The position numbers and the translations under genes were made by a program. The notes below the pieces were generated by a model. That model saw only the letters and a list, made by a program, of their open reading frames with translations, ran no database searches and was not told where the DNA came from. A stretch of DNA of 64,000 nucleotides from Oscillospiraceae bacterium (GTDB lineage Bacteria > Bacillota > Clostridia > Oscillospirales > Oscillospiraceae): contig JAHHSG010000010.1 in NCBI GenBank assembly GCA_020025305.1, positions 18,818 to 82,817 on the forward strand. The letters run 5' to 3'. This document shows, one piece after another, positions 26,029-36,637 of this stretch (its first letter is position 1; each line of letters begins with the position of its first letter).

Positions 26029-27168
26029 TCAAAATCTGTCGCCGCGGTTGAAGATCTTCAAAATCTCCTCAAAGGAGCGATCTGCTTCCGCCTCTTCGGC
26101 CATCTGCTCAGCTGTCATCTCATCCAGCGGCTGTCTGGCCAAATCCGCCTGTGCAGGCTCCGCCACAGGTGCGGCAGCCGCAGGGGTCTCGGCCACAGGC
26201 TCCTCGCTGCTCTCCTCAGAAAAACCGGTCGCAATAACGGTCACACGAATCTCATCTTCCAGCGTCTCATCAAAGGTAGCACCGAAGATGGTGAGTGCAT
26301 CGGGATGGACAGCCTGCTGCACCAATGTGGCGGCCTGCTCCACTTCCTCCAAGCCGATATCCATGGAGCCGGTTACATTGATCAGCACGCCGCGGGCACC
26401 GTTGATCGATGTCTCCAGCAGAGGACTGGAAATCGCCATACGGGCAGCTTCCTCGGCCTTATTCTTACCGGCAGCACGACCCACACCCATGTGGGCAAGA
26501 CCTGCATCCTTCATGATAGCGGAAACGTCGGCAAAGTCCAAATTGATAAAGCCGGTATCCCGAATCAGATCCGAAATGCTCTGCACGGCCTGCCGCAGCA
26601 CATCATCGGCAATCTCAAAGGCGTTGGCGAAGGTGATCTTCTGATCTGTGGCATGCTTGAGCCGCTCATTGGGGATGATCACCAGAGAGTCCACCCGCTC
26701 ACGCAGCGTAGCAATGCCGTTCTCGGCCTGCTGCATACGGCGCCGGCCTTCAAAGCCAAAGGGCTTGGTCACCACGCCTACCGTCAAAATGCCCATTTCA
26801 CGGGCAATCTCGGCCACAATGGGAGCGCCGCCCGTACCGGTACCGCCGCCCATACCGGCGGTGATGAACACCATATCCGTATCCTCTATCGCCTTGGCGA
26901 TTTGGCTGCGGCTCTCCTCGGCGGATTTCTTACCCACCTCAGGATTGGAACCGGCACCTTTACCGTGGGTCAATTTTTCACCAATCTGAATCTTATAAGT
27001 GGCACTGGAGGCATTTAACGCCTGCTTGTCCGTATTTACCGCCACAAATTCCACGCCTTTTGCGCCGGAACGAACCATGCGGTTCACCACATTGTTGCCG
27101 CCGCCGCCTACGCCGACGACTTTAATATTCACCACATTTTCAGGTCCTGTTTCAAATCCAAACGCCAT
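26029..27168 (-). CDS. ftsZ: Cell division protein FtsZ
   Basis: 379 residues of bacterial tubulin. [11 protein letters not shown] and the tubulin signature [18 protein letters not shown] bind GTP; the T7 catalytic loop reads [15 protein letters not shown]. The C-terminal linker (about 320-360, rich in A, E and P) ends in the conserved tail [15 protein letters not shown] that docks membrane anchors. It polymerises into the Z-ring. It is separated from ftsQ by 145 bases and so may have an extra promoter, and it closes the division cluster. Confidence 0.97.
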   Translation of the reverse strand: MAFGFETGPENVVNIKVVGVGGGGNNVVNRMVRSGAKGVEFVAVNTDKQALNASSATYKIQIGEKLTHGKGAGSNPEVGKKSAEESRSQIAKAIEDTDMVFITAGMGGGTGTGGAPIVAEIAREMGILTVGVVTKPFGFEGRRRMQQAENGIATLRERVDSLVIIPNERLKHATDQKITFANAFEIADDVLRQAVQSISDLIRDTGFINLDFADVSAIMKDAGLAHMGVGRAAGKNKAEEAARMAISSPLLETSINGARGVLINVTGSMDIGLEEVEQAATLVQQAVHPDALTIFGATFDETLEDEIRVTVIATGFSEESSEEPVAETPAAAAPVAEPAQADLARQPLDEMTAEQMAEEAEADRSFEEILKIFNRGDRF

Positions 27169-27313
27169 GATGGTTCCTCCTGCCAGATATGTTATGTCAA
27201 AGACGAATTGTCTGATGATACATGCAATACGTATAGTATATTTATGTTATATTGTATTACGAAATTTTATCATCGTCAAGTATTTCCATCGGTTTTCTGC
27301 GGTCTTTTCGCAT

Positions 27314-28072
27314 TTAATCCATAATGAAATGCGCCTCGCCATCCTCAGTCAGTTTCAACGTTCCCCGCTCATAATTTTCCAGTTTTTCAACCACTGCGGA
27401 AAGAAAATTCAGCTTGTAGTCGAAATCCGTATTCCAAGGAAGTTCTACGTCGAAACGATCCAGATACCGCAGGGAAATCACATGGGGGTCTTCCAAATGG
27501 ATGGCTTGTACATCCCCCAGCATCCCCTTATTTTGCAGCTGCTCCAGCAGCTGCAAAAGCTGCCGCAGCGCCAGTTCATTGTCCGCAGCAGCCACTGCCG
27601 GCGTACTTGCTTGGGGATCGGCAAGGGTCAGGCCGGTAACGGCGGCACAATTCGCCGCCGCATCCGGCTCTATTCCCTCCAAAATCTTGCCTGTATGACA
27701 AATGAGCCACATCTTGCCATCCTGCTCAACCCCTGCCATTTCCGTGCATTCCCGCACTTCAAGGCAGAGTGTATCCGGCAGTTTGCGATAAATCCGCACC
27801 GACTCAATATAAGGCAATGTTCCGGTGATGTTTCTGGCAATCTGGTACTTATTGAGCATATAGAGATTATCCCCCTGCCGGACACCGCCGGCAGCGATAA
27901 TTTCCTCATTACCGTAACGACTATTGCCGGTAATTTCAATATGATCCGCCTTAAAAAAGACCGCCAACGCCGCACCTACCGCGCCTAAAATCAGCAAAAC
28001 GCACAGCAGGCGGTAAAGCACGGCAAACCTGCCCTTCCTGCGTCTTCGATTGCGTCTCTTTCTTCTGGCCAT
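27314..28072 (-). CDS. ftsQ: Cell division protein FtsQ/DivIB
   Basis: 252 residues. A strongly basic N-terminus (MARRKRRNRRRRKGR) and one membrane helix (about 20-42) are followed by the POTRA domain (DHIEITGNSRYGNEEIIAAG) and the FtsQ beta domain (IESVRIYRKLPDTLCLEVRE). It links the cytoplasmic Z-ring to septal wall synthesis. It starts 23 bases after murA. Confidence 0.9.
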   Translation of the reverse strand: MARRKRRNRRRRKGRFAVLYRLLCVLLILGAVGAALAVFFKADHIEITGNSRYGNEEIIAAGGVRQGDNLYMLNKYQIARNITGTLPYIESVRIYRKLPDTLCLEVRECTEMAGVEQDGKMWLICHTGKILEGIEPDAAANCAAVTGLTLADPQASTPAVAAADNELALRQLLQLLEQLQNKGMLGDVQAIHLEDPHVISLRYLDRFDVELPWNTDFDYKLNFLSAVVEKLENYERGTLKLTEDGEAHFIMD

Positions 28073-28095
28073 ATCTGTTCCTTTCGTATATCTCT

Positions 28096-29361
28096 TCAGA
28101 TATCCTCGTTTGATACCTCTTCCGTATGTATATCTGCGCCCAGCACCTGTAGATCCCCTACAAGATCGGCGTACCCGCGATAGATGTGGTGGGTATGGGT
28201 CACCTGTGTTGTTCCCTCAGCCTGCAGGCCTGCCACCACCAGTGCCGCCCCGCCTCGCAGGTCTGTGGCACGCATCCGTGCACCGTGGAGTTTTTCTACA
28301 CCGCACACCACAGCCACACGTCCCTCCAGACGCACATCTGCGCCCATACGCTGCAATTCCGGCACATGGCGATAACGGTTTTCAAACATATTCTCCACGA
28401 ATACAGTCGTACCTCGGCTGCGCAGCAGCGCCGCCATTACCTCAGCCTGGGCATCGGTGGGAAATCCGGGATAGGGCGAAGTGCGGATGGGGCTGACACC
28501 AGACAGTACGCCGTCACTCCATAGCCGAATACTTTCCGGATTACAGCTAATACGGCATCCCGCCTGCTGCAGCGCCGTGGTCACCGTGGACAAATGGCGG
28601 TAATCCACACCTTTAAGGCAGATCTCCCCGCCTGCGGCTGCCGCCGCCGAGAGATAGGTCGCTGCCACAATTCGATCCCCGATGAGGATATGCTCACAGC
28701 CGTGGAGCTTTTTTTTGCCAACCACTGTCACCGTAGAACTGCCGGCGCCCCGGACACTGGCCCCCATGGCACAGAGAAAATTCTGGAGATCCACGATCTC
28801 CGGTTCGCGGGCCGCGTTGGAAATTGTGGTAACTCCCTCTGCCCCGCAGGCCGCCAACACCGCATTTTCCGTAGCACCTACGCTGGGGATCGACAGCACA
28901 ATCTCTGCCCCCTGCAAGCGGGGTGCCGCGCATTGTAAGCTGCCGCCCTCTTCCCGAATCTCTGCGCCCAGACTTCGCAGGGCCGCAAGATGCAGATCAA
29001 TGGGCCGAGGCCCCAGTTCACAGCCACCGGGATAGGAAGTCTCGGCATAACCGCAGCGGCTTAAAACCGCGCCTAAGAAAATCACTGACGAGCGCATTTT
29101 CCGCATGAGCACATCGGGAATATCGCAGCGGCTCATCCCCGTTGTGTCCACCAACAGATCCTGCCCCTCCCATCGGGCTTCACACCCCAGATAGCGCAGA
29201 ATTTCCACTGACGTCTCCACATCCCGCAGCTGCGGGCAGTTTCGGATACAGCACTGCCCCTCACTCAACAGAGAAGCCGCCAAAATAGGCAGCACACTGT
29301 TTTTGGCCCCCTGTACTATCAACTGGCCGGACAATCTCCGTCCGCCTTGCACAATAATCAT
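28096..29361 (-). CDS. murA: UDP-N-acetylglucosamine 1-carboxyvinyltransferase
   Basis: 421 residues, full length. It catalyses the first committed step of peptidoglycan synthesis, adding enolpyruvate to UDP-GlcNAc. The N-terminal GAKNSVLPILAASLL is the substrate loop and SYPGGCELGPRPIDLHLAAL holds the catalytic cysteine, the target of fosfomycin. The cysteine is present, so the enzyme should be fosfomycin-sensitive in principle. Location between murG and ftsQ is typical of Clostridia. Confidence 0.95.
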   Translation of the reverse strand: MIIVQGGRRLSGQLIVQGAKNSVLPILAASLLSEGQCCIRNCPQLRDVETSVEILRYLGCEARWEGQDLLVDTTGMSRCDIPDVLMRKMRSSVIFLGAVLSRCGYAETSYPGGCELGPRPIDLHLAALRSLGAEIREEGGSLQCAAPRLQGAEIVLSIPSVGATENAVLAACGAEGVTTISNAAREPEIVDLQNFLCAMGASVRGAGSSTVTVVGKKKLHGCEHILIGDRIVAATYLSAAAAAGGEICLKGVDYRHLSTVTTALQQAGCRISCNPESIRLWSDGVLSGVSPIRTSPYPGFPTDAQAEVMAALLRSRGTTVFVENMFENRYRHVPELQRMGADVRLEGRVAVVCGVEKLHGARMRATDLRGGAALVVAGLQAEGTTQVTHTHHIYRGYADLVGDLQVLGADIHTEEVSNEDI

Positions 29362-29431
29362 ACGCCGCTCCTCCGCTTTCCTGACATTTTCATGCCATTC
29401 TATGCGCAGGACAAACGACGTGGTGCCCGGC

Positions 29432-30550
29432 CTACTTCAAAAGGCCCATCACCGCCTCATAGATCCGCTCTGTTGCCCCCCGAATACCGAGCTCTGCCAT
29501 TCCTTCGCTCATTGCCGCAAGCTTCTCCCGGTCCCTAAGGATCGCCGCCGCCGCTTCATAGAGGGATTTTCCATCACAACTCTCCTCTGCAACAACGCAG
29601 GCACCTCCATGGTCCGCCAATATCTTTGCATTTTTTTCCTGATGATGGTTGGTCACATAGGGAGAGGGCACCATCAATGCAGGCTTTCCCAGTGCGGTCA
29701 GCTCGCTGACCGTGGAAGCGCCGGCACGGCACATCACCAAATCTGCCGCCGCCATTACGGTGGCCATATCATAAATATATTCCCGCACATCCAGACCGGG
29801 ACATCCCCTCAGTCCGCGTTCTGCCATGCCTTTTTGCATAGCACTCCAGCCGGAAGAGCCTGCGGCGTGAATATGATGAAAGGGCTGCCCCGCCGCTGCC
29901 TCGGCATCAAAAAAGTCCAACATTTTTGCATTCATATTGCTGGCACCGAGGCTTCCCCAGAAGGAGACCAATAAGGGCCGATCATCGCGCAAACCCAGCT
30001 TCGCCCGAGCTTCACTCCTGTTCAGGGTAAAGAAATCGCCCCGCACCGGTGTCCCGGTCACTACAATCTTCTCCGGATTTTGATAATAGGCACGGCAGTC
30101 CTCAAACCCCACCATCACACATTGGGCAAAGTTTTCCAGCATTTTTGTCGTAAGACCCGGCACTGCGTTGGACTCATGCACAGCAGTAGGGATTCCTCGC
30201 TTGGCCGCCTGCTTTACGATCGGGTAGCTGGCATACCCGCCGGTACCCACCACCAAATCCGGTTGAAACTCCCGAAGGATGGCCTTGGCACGGCTCGGTG
30301 CAGTCAGCAGATGCCCCACACTTTTCACATTGTGAACGATGTCCGCAGGGGCAAAGGAACGCTGCAATCCGGAGACCTCCACGCCACGGAAATCGTAGCC
30401 CTCTTTCTCCACCAGTTTACGCTCCATCCCCCGGGGTGTACCCACAAAGAGGACTTGTGTGGCAGGGTCTTTCTCCTGCATATAGCTGGCCAGCGCCAAG
30501 GCCGGGTTGACATGCCCCGCCGTGCCGCCACAGGTAAAAATCACTTTCAT
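29432..30550 (-). CDS. murG: UDP-GlcNAc:lipid I GlcNAc transferase MurG
   Basis: 372 residues of GT28. GGTAGHVNPALALASYM opens the acceptor domain, and MCRAGASTVSELTALGKPAL is the UDP-GlcNAc-binding signature of the C-terminal domain. It turns lipid I into lipid II at the inner membrane face. The ribosome site AGGAGG lies directly after the ftsW stop codon. Confidence 0.96.
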   Translation of the reverse strand: MKVIFTCGGTAGHVNPALALASYMQEKDPATQVLFVGTPRGMERKLVEKEGYDFRGVEVSGLQRSFAPADIVHNVKSVGHLLTAPSRAKAILREFQPDLVVGTGGYASYPIVKQAAKRGIPTAVHESNAVPGLTTKMLENFAQCVMVGFEDCRAYYQNPEKIVVTGTPVRGDFFTLNRSEARAKLGLRDDRPLLVSFWGSLGASNMNAKMLDFFDAEAAAGQPFHHIHAAGSSGWSAMQKGMAERGLRGCPGLDVREYIYDMATVMAAADLVMCRAGASTVSELTALGKPALMVPSPYVTNHHQEKNAKILADHGGACVVAEESCDGKSLYEAAAAILRDREKLAAMSEGMAELGIRGATERIYEAVMGLLK

Positions 30551-30561
30551 TTCTTTTCCTC

Positions 30562-31755
30562 CTAGCCGTTTCTGGGTGCAGGGATCTGTCGGGAAACGCT
30601 GAGCACAATCCCCATTTCCAGCAGCTGCAATGCCAGTGCCGTACCGCCATAGCTAAAGAACGGCAGAGAAATACCGGTGGCAGGAATCAGGCTGGTCACT
30701 ACGGCAATATTCAAAAAGGTCTGCAAGCCTACCTGCGTCATAATGCCCACCACCAAAAGCGTACCAAAACGATCCCGGGCGTGAAGAGCAATCCAAAAGC
30801 CACGTAGGATCAGCATGGCAAAAATCAGCATAATGATGCAAGCGCCGATCATGCCCAATTCTTCGCAGACAATGGCAAAAATAAAGTCGTTGTGCTCCTC
30901 CGGTAAAAAGAGGAACTTCTGGCGGCTCTTACCAAAGCCCACGCCCAGCAATCCGCCGGAGCCAATGGAAATCAGGCTCTGGCACATCTGATAGCCGTCC
31001 CCCTGAGGATCCAGCCAAGGATTCTTCCACATCTCGATACGGCTCGCACCATAGCGGATGGTGCCGGACTCCACCAGCTTAACAAAGAGCACCGCAACAG
31101 CAGCCACGCCGCCAACGCCGGTGCTAACCATCCAACCGGGAATACCGCCCACACTCATCATCACAACACCGATACCTACAATCAATACCGTACCGGAGAG
31201 ATGAGGCTCGAGCAGCATCAGCAGAGAAAAAGCCGCCAAAATGACCATATAGGGCAAAATTCCGTAGCGGATATCCCGCATCTTTTCCTTTTTTTTGGAA
31301 ATGCTGTCAGCAAAGTAGAGAATGATTGCCAGCTTGGCGATCTCTGACGGCTGGAAGGTCAAGAGTTTTCCAACCCCCAGCCACCGCGTGGCGTTATTAA
31401 TGGTAATGCCTATACCGGGGATAATCACCAAGATCAGCAGGAAAAGCGCCACTCCTACCGACATTTTTGCAAAGCCTCGCAGCCGTTGATAGTTGGTTTT
31501 GCCTACCACCGCCATAGCGATAAAACCCAACGCAGCAAAAAGGGCCTGCCGCTTGATATAGTAAGCCCCGTCCCCCGACTCATAATAGGCGGAGGGGAAG
31601 CTGGCGGAAAAGAGCATAATGAGTCCAATCCCGGTCAGCAATATCGTCAGCAGCAGAAACGGCAGATCCACGCTGCCCTTCGCCGCCTCACGGCTCTTTT
31701 GTTCGACGGTACGACGCTTCTCCTGCCGTGCCCTGGCATGTTCCTCTCGCGTCAT
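30562..31755 (-). CDS. ftsW: SEDS-family lipid II polymerase FtsW
   Basis: 397 residues with about ten membrane segments after a basic cytoplasmic N-terminus. NNATRWLGVGKLLTFQPSEIAKLAIILYFAD contains the conserved SEDS core (given here in two parts: NNATRWLGVG and QPSEIAKLA), and LPFFSYGGTALALQLLEMG is the C-terminal signature. With the class B PBP encoded upstream it polymerises septal peptidoglycan. Confidence 0.95.
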   Translation of the reverse strand: MTREEHARARQEKRRTVEQKSREAAKGSVDLPFLLLTILLTGIGLIMLFSASFPSAYYESGDGAYYIKRQALFAALGFIAMAVVGKTNYQRLRGFAKMSVGVALFLLILVIIPGIGITINNATRWLGVGKLLTFQPSEIAKLAIILYFADSISKKKEKMRDIRYGILPYMVILAAFSLLMLLEPHLSGTVLIVGIGVVMMSVGGIPGWMVSTGVGGVAAVAVLFVKLVESGTIRYGASRIEMWKNPWLDPQGDGYQMCQSLISIGSGGLLGVGFGKSRQKFLFLPEEHNDFIFAIVCEELGMIGACIIMLIFAMLILRGFWIALHARDRFGTLLVVGIMTQVGLQTFLNIAVVTSLIPATGISLPFFSYGGTALALQLLEMGIVLSVSRQIPAPRNG

Positions 31756-31794
31756 CGGTGCTCCCCTCCTTTCCTGAAAATCAAATCTTGCCGA

Positions 31795-32784
31795 TTAGAT
31801 GGCAAAGCGATCCATTACCCCCCAAAAGGCCAGCACACAGAAGATCGCACTGATGGTAGAAAATACCGCCACAATCTTCTTTTCATTCCAACCGCACATT
31901 TCAAAGTGATGGTGCAGAGGCGCCATCTTAAAAATGCGCTTACCATGGGTCAGCTTGAAGTAGCCCACCTGCAAAATGTCAGAGAGCGTTTCGCAAATAT
32001 AGACAATGCCCACCAGAATCAGCACCAGCGGCATATCGTAGGCAAAGGCCAGTGCCGCCACAGCGCCGCCCAGGAACAAGGAGCCGGTATCGCCCATGAA
32101 CACCTTGGCCGGATAGTGGTTGTAAAACAGGAATCCGATCAAGCCTCCCACCATAGCGCCTCCGAAGATACCCAGCTGCTCATATTGGCCCCAGTATCCG
32201 CCCAGCACCGCAAAAAACACAGCCACAGGAATGGTGACGCTGGTGGAAAGTCCATCCAGTCCATCCGTGATGTTCACGGCATTTACCGTTCCCACAATCA
32301 CAAAGGCAGCAAAAATCATATACACGATCCAGTTCATCACCAAATAGGTATTTGCAAACGGGACATAGAGGTTCGGACTTACGTGGCCTTCGTAGCGCAT
32401 CAGGCATACAAAGAGAATGGCGGCCGCCAGCTGCAGCAAGAACTTCTGCGGGGCTGTAAGACCCGTATTCTGCTTATGCTTGATCTTCTGGTAGTCATCA
32501 ATATAACCAATCATGCCAAACACCAGCGCAAAGGCGAATACATAGAGATGCGCGAAATTGCCCTCCAGCATTCCCTCCCAGCCCATCACGAGAATCGCCG
32601 CACCGATGCCAATGATGAACATCAGCCCCCCCATGGTAGGGGTTCCCTGCTTATTCATATGCCATGTAGGGCCGATCTCCTTGATGCTTTGCCCCACCTT
32701 CATCTTCACCAACGCAGGGATCAGCAGCTTACCTGCCACCGCAGACACGATCAGGGCGATCACAGCCGCCAGTAATATCTTCAT
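31795..32784 (-). CDS. mraY: Phospho-N-acetylmuramoyl-pentapeptide transferase
   Basis: 329 residues, ten predicted membrane helices. GPTWHMNKQGTPTMGG, IGYIDDYQKIKHKQNTGLT with the DD motif, NAVNITDGLDGL, FMGDTGSLFLGGA and APLHHHFEMCGW are the conserved active-site motifs of MraY. It makes lipid I on undecaprenyl phosphate. In most Firmicutes murF precedes and murD follows it; neither is here. Confidence 0.96.
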   Translation of the reverse strand: MKILLAAVIALIVSAVAGKLLIPALVKMKVGQSIKEIGPTWHMNKQGTPTMGGLMFIIGIGAAILVMGWEGMLEGNFAHLYVFAFALVFGMIGYIDDYQKIKHKQNTGLTAPQKFLLQLAAAILFVCLMRYEGHVSPNLYVPFANTYLVMNWIVYMIFAAFVIVGTVNAVNITDGLDGLSTSVTIPVAVFFAVLGGYWGQYEQLGIFGGAMVGGLIGFLFYNHYPAKVFMGDTGSLFLGGAVAALAFAYDMPLVLILVGIVYICETLSDILQVGYFKLTHGKRIFKMAPLHHHFEMCGWNEKKIVAVFSTISAIFCVLAFWGVMDRFAI

Positions 32785-32837
32785 AATTGTCTCTCCTCTC
32801 GCCCGCAGGCGTCTTTTGTATGAAAAAAGTAGTACTC

Positions 32838-34289
32838 TTATTTAGAGTACTCGTTTTCTATATATTCCGCAACTATTTTTCGCTCATCCTGCGGATATTT
32901 TTCGTGATTGATCTCCACATAGTTTTCGTGGCCTTTTCCGCACAAAACAATCACATCCCCCGGCTGTCCCTGTGCCAGCGCCCAGTGGATGGCCTCTGTC
33001 CGATCTACGATGGCACAATACGCTGCCCCCTTCGGAATCCCCTGCACGATATCGGCTATGATGGCTTCCGGGGATTCCGTACGGGGATTGTCGGTGGTGA
33101 CTACGGTAAAGTCCGCCAATCGTCCGGCGATTTCTCCCATCTGCGGCCGCTTTCCGTGATCCCGATCACCGCCGCAGCCAAACAGGGCCACCGTGCGCCC
33201 CTTGGCAAATCCTCGCACCGCCTGCAGCACATTTTCCAGTGCATCCGGCGTATGGGCATAGTCAATAAGAACAGTATAGGGCTTTCCGGGGGTAGGCACT
33301 ACTTCCATGCGTCCTTTTGCGCCACGATCTCCCCGGAGCGCCGCGGCACCCTCTTGCAGTGAAATCCCCAGCACAGAGCACACCGCCAGCGCCGTCAGCG
33401 CATTATAAACAGTAAACATGCCCGGAATGGCTGCCTGCACCGGCAGTATCTTTTCTCCCCCGTGCAGCGTAAAGGCCACGTGATCTGCCGCCAAACAAAT
33501 GTCGTCGGCTCGGATTTCCGCATCGCTATGGATGCCAAAGGACAGCTGACAGCAGCGGCTGTGACGCAGCATCCGCGGATACCACGGATCGTCTTTATTA
33601 TAGACCGCAGTGCCGCACTGCTGAAACAATAGAGCCTTGGCGTCACAGTAGTGTTCCATGGTTCCATGAAAATCCAAATGGTCTTGGGTTAGATTGGTAA
33701 AAGCCGCGGCTGTAAAGAAAATGCCTCGCACCCGCTCCATGGCCAGTGCATGGGAGGACACCTCCATCACCGTGTAGTCACAGCCTTCATCCGCCATGCG
33801 GCGCAGCAGTTCCTGCACCTCGTAAGACTCCGGGGTAGTACGCTGGGTTGGGATTTCCTCTTGCCCGATCATATTGCAGACGGTGCCGATCAGGCCCACT
33901 TTAGCCCCGCGGCACTTTTCCAGAATATGCTTAATAAGATATGTGGTCGTTGTCTTGCCGTTGGTTCCGGTGATGCCTACTACTGTCAATTCCTGCGCCG
34001 GATGACGGAAGTAATTGGCCGAGATGTCCGCCAGCGCCCTGCGGGCGTTTTCCACTGTCACCACAGGGATCTTGCCCTCCACCGGGCCATCACATACGGC
34101 GCACACGGCGCCCTTCTCTAAAGCCTCGTTGATATAACATCTGCCGTCCACTGTCTCGCCGGCAATGGCCACAAACAGATCACCCGGCTGGGTAGTCTGG
34201 GAGTCGAAGCTGACACCCCGAATCTCTGTCTCCGTGTCTACGCCACAGGACATGACCGCTACCCCGTCCAACAGGTCTTTGAGCTTCAA
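32838..34289 (-). CDS. murE: UDP-MurNAc-tripeptide synthetase MurE (meso-diaminopimelate type)
   Basis: 483 residues from a TTG start with AAGGAG 11 bases upstream. ATP site GITGTNGKTTTTYLIK, carbamylated-lysine region, and the specificity motif TTDNPRTESP: DNPR is the mark of enzymes adding meso-diaminopimelate rather than lysine. It adds the third amino acid of the peptidoglycan stem. It follows the PBP gene by 25 bases. Confidence 0.95.
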   Translation of the reverse strand: MKLKDLLDGVAVMSCGVDTETEIRGVSFDSQTTQPGDLFVAIAGETVDGRCYINEALEKGAVCAVCDGPVEGKIPVVTVENARRALADISANYFRHPAQELTVVGITGTNGKTTTTYLIKHILEKCRGAKVGLIGTVCNMIGQEEIPTQRTTPESYEVQELLRRMADEGCDYTVMEVSSHALAMERVRGIFFTAAAFTNLTQDHLDFHGTMEHYCDAKALLFQQCGTAVYNKDDPWYPRMLRHSRCCQLSFGIHSDAEIRADDICLAADHVAFTLHGGEKILPVQAAIPGMFTVYNALTALAVCSVLGISLQEGAAALRGDRGAKGRMEVVPTPGKPYTVLIDYAHTPDALENVLQAVRGFAKGRTVALFGCGGDRDHGKRPQMGEIAGRLADFTVVTTDNPRTESPEAIIADIVQGIPKGAAYCAIVDRTEAIHWALAQGQPGDVIVLCGKGHENYVEINHEKYPQDERKIVAEYIENEYSK

Positions 34290-34314
34290 AACACGCTGCT
34301 CCTTTCCCGGAGAA

Positions 34315-36564
34315 TCAGTCGGTCACCGCAGTGTCGCTCAATTGTACGGTAATGACGGTACCGGCAGGCACCTGCGCACCGACCTCCTCCGACTGGCCCA
34401 GTACCCGGACTGACCCGGAGGTACTGGCTGTGGTTCCTGTGAAGCGCAGCAGGAGTCCTGCGTTCGTGGCAGCTACATTGGCCTCAGATGGGGATTTCCC
34501 CACCAAAGGCGGAACAGTACACAAATCATCGCTCTTCTCCTCGCCGGCGTAGAGCACTACGGTAGATTTTCCCGGAATCACAGCGCCGCCGGACGGAGTC
34601 TGATCTGTGATCGTCTCTCCGCTGCCCACCACACGGAAGCTGAAGCCCTTATTTTTCAGTCGTTCTGTTGCCTCCTCTGTAGGCAGGTCAATCACATTGG
34701 GCACTGTGGTATCGGCACCCAGCAGTTCCTCAGCGGAGAAGCTGGGTTCAATCCCCAGGTAAGGCAAAATCTCAGACATAATCGTGCTGGAAACAGGGGC
34801 CACCATAGCGCCGCCGGAGGGATAGGTGCCCGTATCACGACTCGGGGTATCCAATGCCAGCAGCATAATCACTTCCGGGTCGTCCGCCGGTGCAAAGCAC
34901 ATAAAAGACACCACCACATCGCCGGTTTGCCCCTTATCTGCCGTACCGGTCTTACCGCCGATCCGATACCCGGTGACCTGCCCGTTGCGTCCCGTGCCGT
35001 CGGCCACCACCAGTTCCAGACACTTACGCACTTCGGCAGAGGTCGCCTCACTGACTACCTGCCGAATGGGGGTGCCGTCATGCTGATAGCGCACTGTCCC
35101 GTCATCGGCCAGCACCTGCTCCACCACATAGGGCTGATGGAGATATCCGCCGTTGATGCAGGCTGCCTGAGCGGCGATCAAAGCGATTGGCGTTACATTG
35201 AAGTTCTGTCCGAAGGCGTAGCACGCCAGATCCAGTTCTGTCAGATTTTCCTCGCTGATGAAAATGCCGGTGGCCTCACCGTCCAGATCCACGCCGGAGC
35301 CGCTCATCAGGCCGAAGGCCCGCATATAGTCATAAAACCGTTCCGTGCCTACTGCCAAGCCGTAACTGATAAATGCAGGGTTGCAGGAATTGGCTACTGT
35401 CTCTTCCATGGTCTGGAAACCGTGATTGCCGCTGCAGCGGATATTGAAACCAGACATGGTGATGCCGCCTGTACAGGTGTAGGTGTTCTCCGGCGTGATG
35501 GCGCCCTCCTCCAGTGCAGCAGCCAGCGTCACTACCTTGAAAGTGGAGCCCGGCTCATAGGTGTCGTTCAGGGCCTTGTTGCGCCATTGCCGCATCTGCA
35601 TATCTCCCAGTGATGCACTGCCGTCGGCGATCATCTGCTTCATTTTCTCATCCTGAACGGTGGAAAAATCATTCAGATCGTAGTTGGGATAGGATCCCAT
35701 TCCTAATACAGCACCGGTCTTTGCATTGAGTACAACACCGCTGGCTCCCTGCGCCGCATCGAAGCGGGTCACCATATCCTTAAGGCCCTTTTCCAGATAG
35801 TACTGCACGGTGGTATCCAGTGTCAGCACTAAATCATCACCGTTTTTGGCATCGTAATACTGCTCATACTCATAGAGCATATCATTGCCCGCATTGTCCT
35901 TGGCCGTGATTACAAGTCCGGTCTGCCCTTCCAGAGAATCCTCGTAGCGTGCCTCTAAGCCGTAAAGTCCGGTGTTGTCATCGCCCACGAAACCGATTAC
36001 ATGAGAGGCCAGCGTTCCATAGGGATAGTATCTCTTTGCATCGGTCACCAAATACACGCCGCGGATCTCATTTTCATTGATAAATTCCCGTACTTGATTG
36101 GCGACCTCCTCGTCAGCCCGCAGTTTCAAGACCTCATACTGGGAGTCGACGCGTTCCATCTTCTGGTAAATACTCTCCATGTTCACGTCTAAGATCTGTG
36201 CCAAATTCTCCGCCAGAAAGTCTTTCGTCCAGGTAGTTTCCTTCTTTTCCAGTTCCTCGTTAAGCTCCTTGGGTGAGAGAAAAATCGTCTCCGCCGTAGC
36301 AGAAATCGCCAGAATATTGCCGCTGCGGTCATAGATGGTGCCGCGGGAAGCGGAAACCACAGTACTGCGCGTTTGCTGGTCCAACGCCATTTCCTGCAGC
36401 TCCTCATGCCGCACGATCTGCAGCTGCCATAGTTTCCCTACCAGCAGCAGAAATGTGCCCAGTCCCAGTAGCAGCATCAGCACAAAGGTACGACTTTGGA
36501 TGACCTGATTGACCCGGCGGATCTTTTCCGGTATTCTGTTTGGCTTCTTTTCTTGATTTGCCAC
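34315..36564 (-). CDS. Class B penicillin-binding protein with two PASTA domains (FtsI/SpoVD-like)
   Basis: 749 residues from a GTG start with AGGAGG upstream. A membrane anchor (about 27-48) precedes the dimerisation domain (ASRGTIYDRSGNILA) and the transpeptidase with YEPGSTFKVV (SxxK serine), NSCNPAF (SxN) and GKTGTADKG (KTG). Two PASTA repeats end the protein (TVPNVIDLPTEEATERLKNK and VPPLVGKSPSEANVAATNAG regions). Position in the cluster argues for the vegetative division transpeptidase; the PASTA tail is also seen in sporulation-specific SpoVD, and with no second copy here the two cannot be separated. Confidence 0.93.
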   Translation of the reverse strand: MANQEKKPNRIPEKIRRVNQVIQSRTFVLMLLLGLGTFLLLVGKLWQLQIVRHEELQEMALDQQTRSTVVSASRGTIYDRSGNILAISATAETIFLSPKELNEELEKKETTWTKDFLAENLAQILDVNMESIYQKMERVDSQYEVLKLRADEEVANQVREFINENEIRGVYLVTDAKRYYPYGTLASHVIGFVGDDNTGLYGLEARYEDSLEGQTGLVITAKDNAGNDMLYEYEQYYDAKNGDDLVLTLDTTVQYYLEKGLKDMVTRFDAAQGASGVVLNAKTGAVLGMGSYPNYDLNDFSTVQDEKMKQMIADGSASLGDMQMRQWRNKALNDTYEPGSTFKVVTLAAALEEGAITPENTYTCTGGITMSGFNIRCSGNHGFQTMEETVANSCNPAFISYGLAVGTERFYDYMRAFGLMSGSGVDLDGEATGIFISEENLTELDLACYAFGQNFNVTPIALIAAQAACINGGYLHQPYVVEQVLADDGTVRYQHDGTPIRQVVSEATSAEVRKCLELVVADGTGRNGQVTGYRIGGKTGTADKGQTGDVVVSFMCFAPADDPEVIMLLALDTPSRDTGTYPSGGAMVAPVSSTIMSEILPYLGIEPSFSAEELLGADTTVPNVIDLPTEEATERLKNKGFSFRVVGSGETITDQTPSGGAVIPGKSTVVLYAGEEKSDDLCTVPPLVGKSPSEANVAATNAGLLLRFTGTTASTSGSVRVLGQSEEVGAQVPAGTVITVQLSDTAVTD

Positions 36565-36637
36565 GTTTGTTCCTCCTGCTGTGCGCTTCCCGGCTCTGCC
36601 GCCTGCCGCTGTGACAGGCGCTTCGCCGAAACGTCAA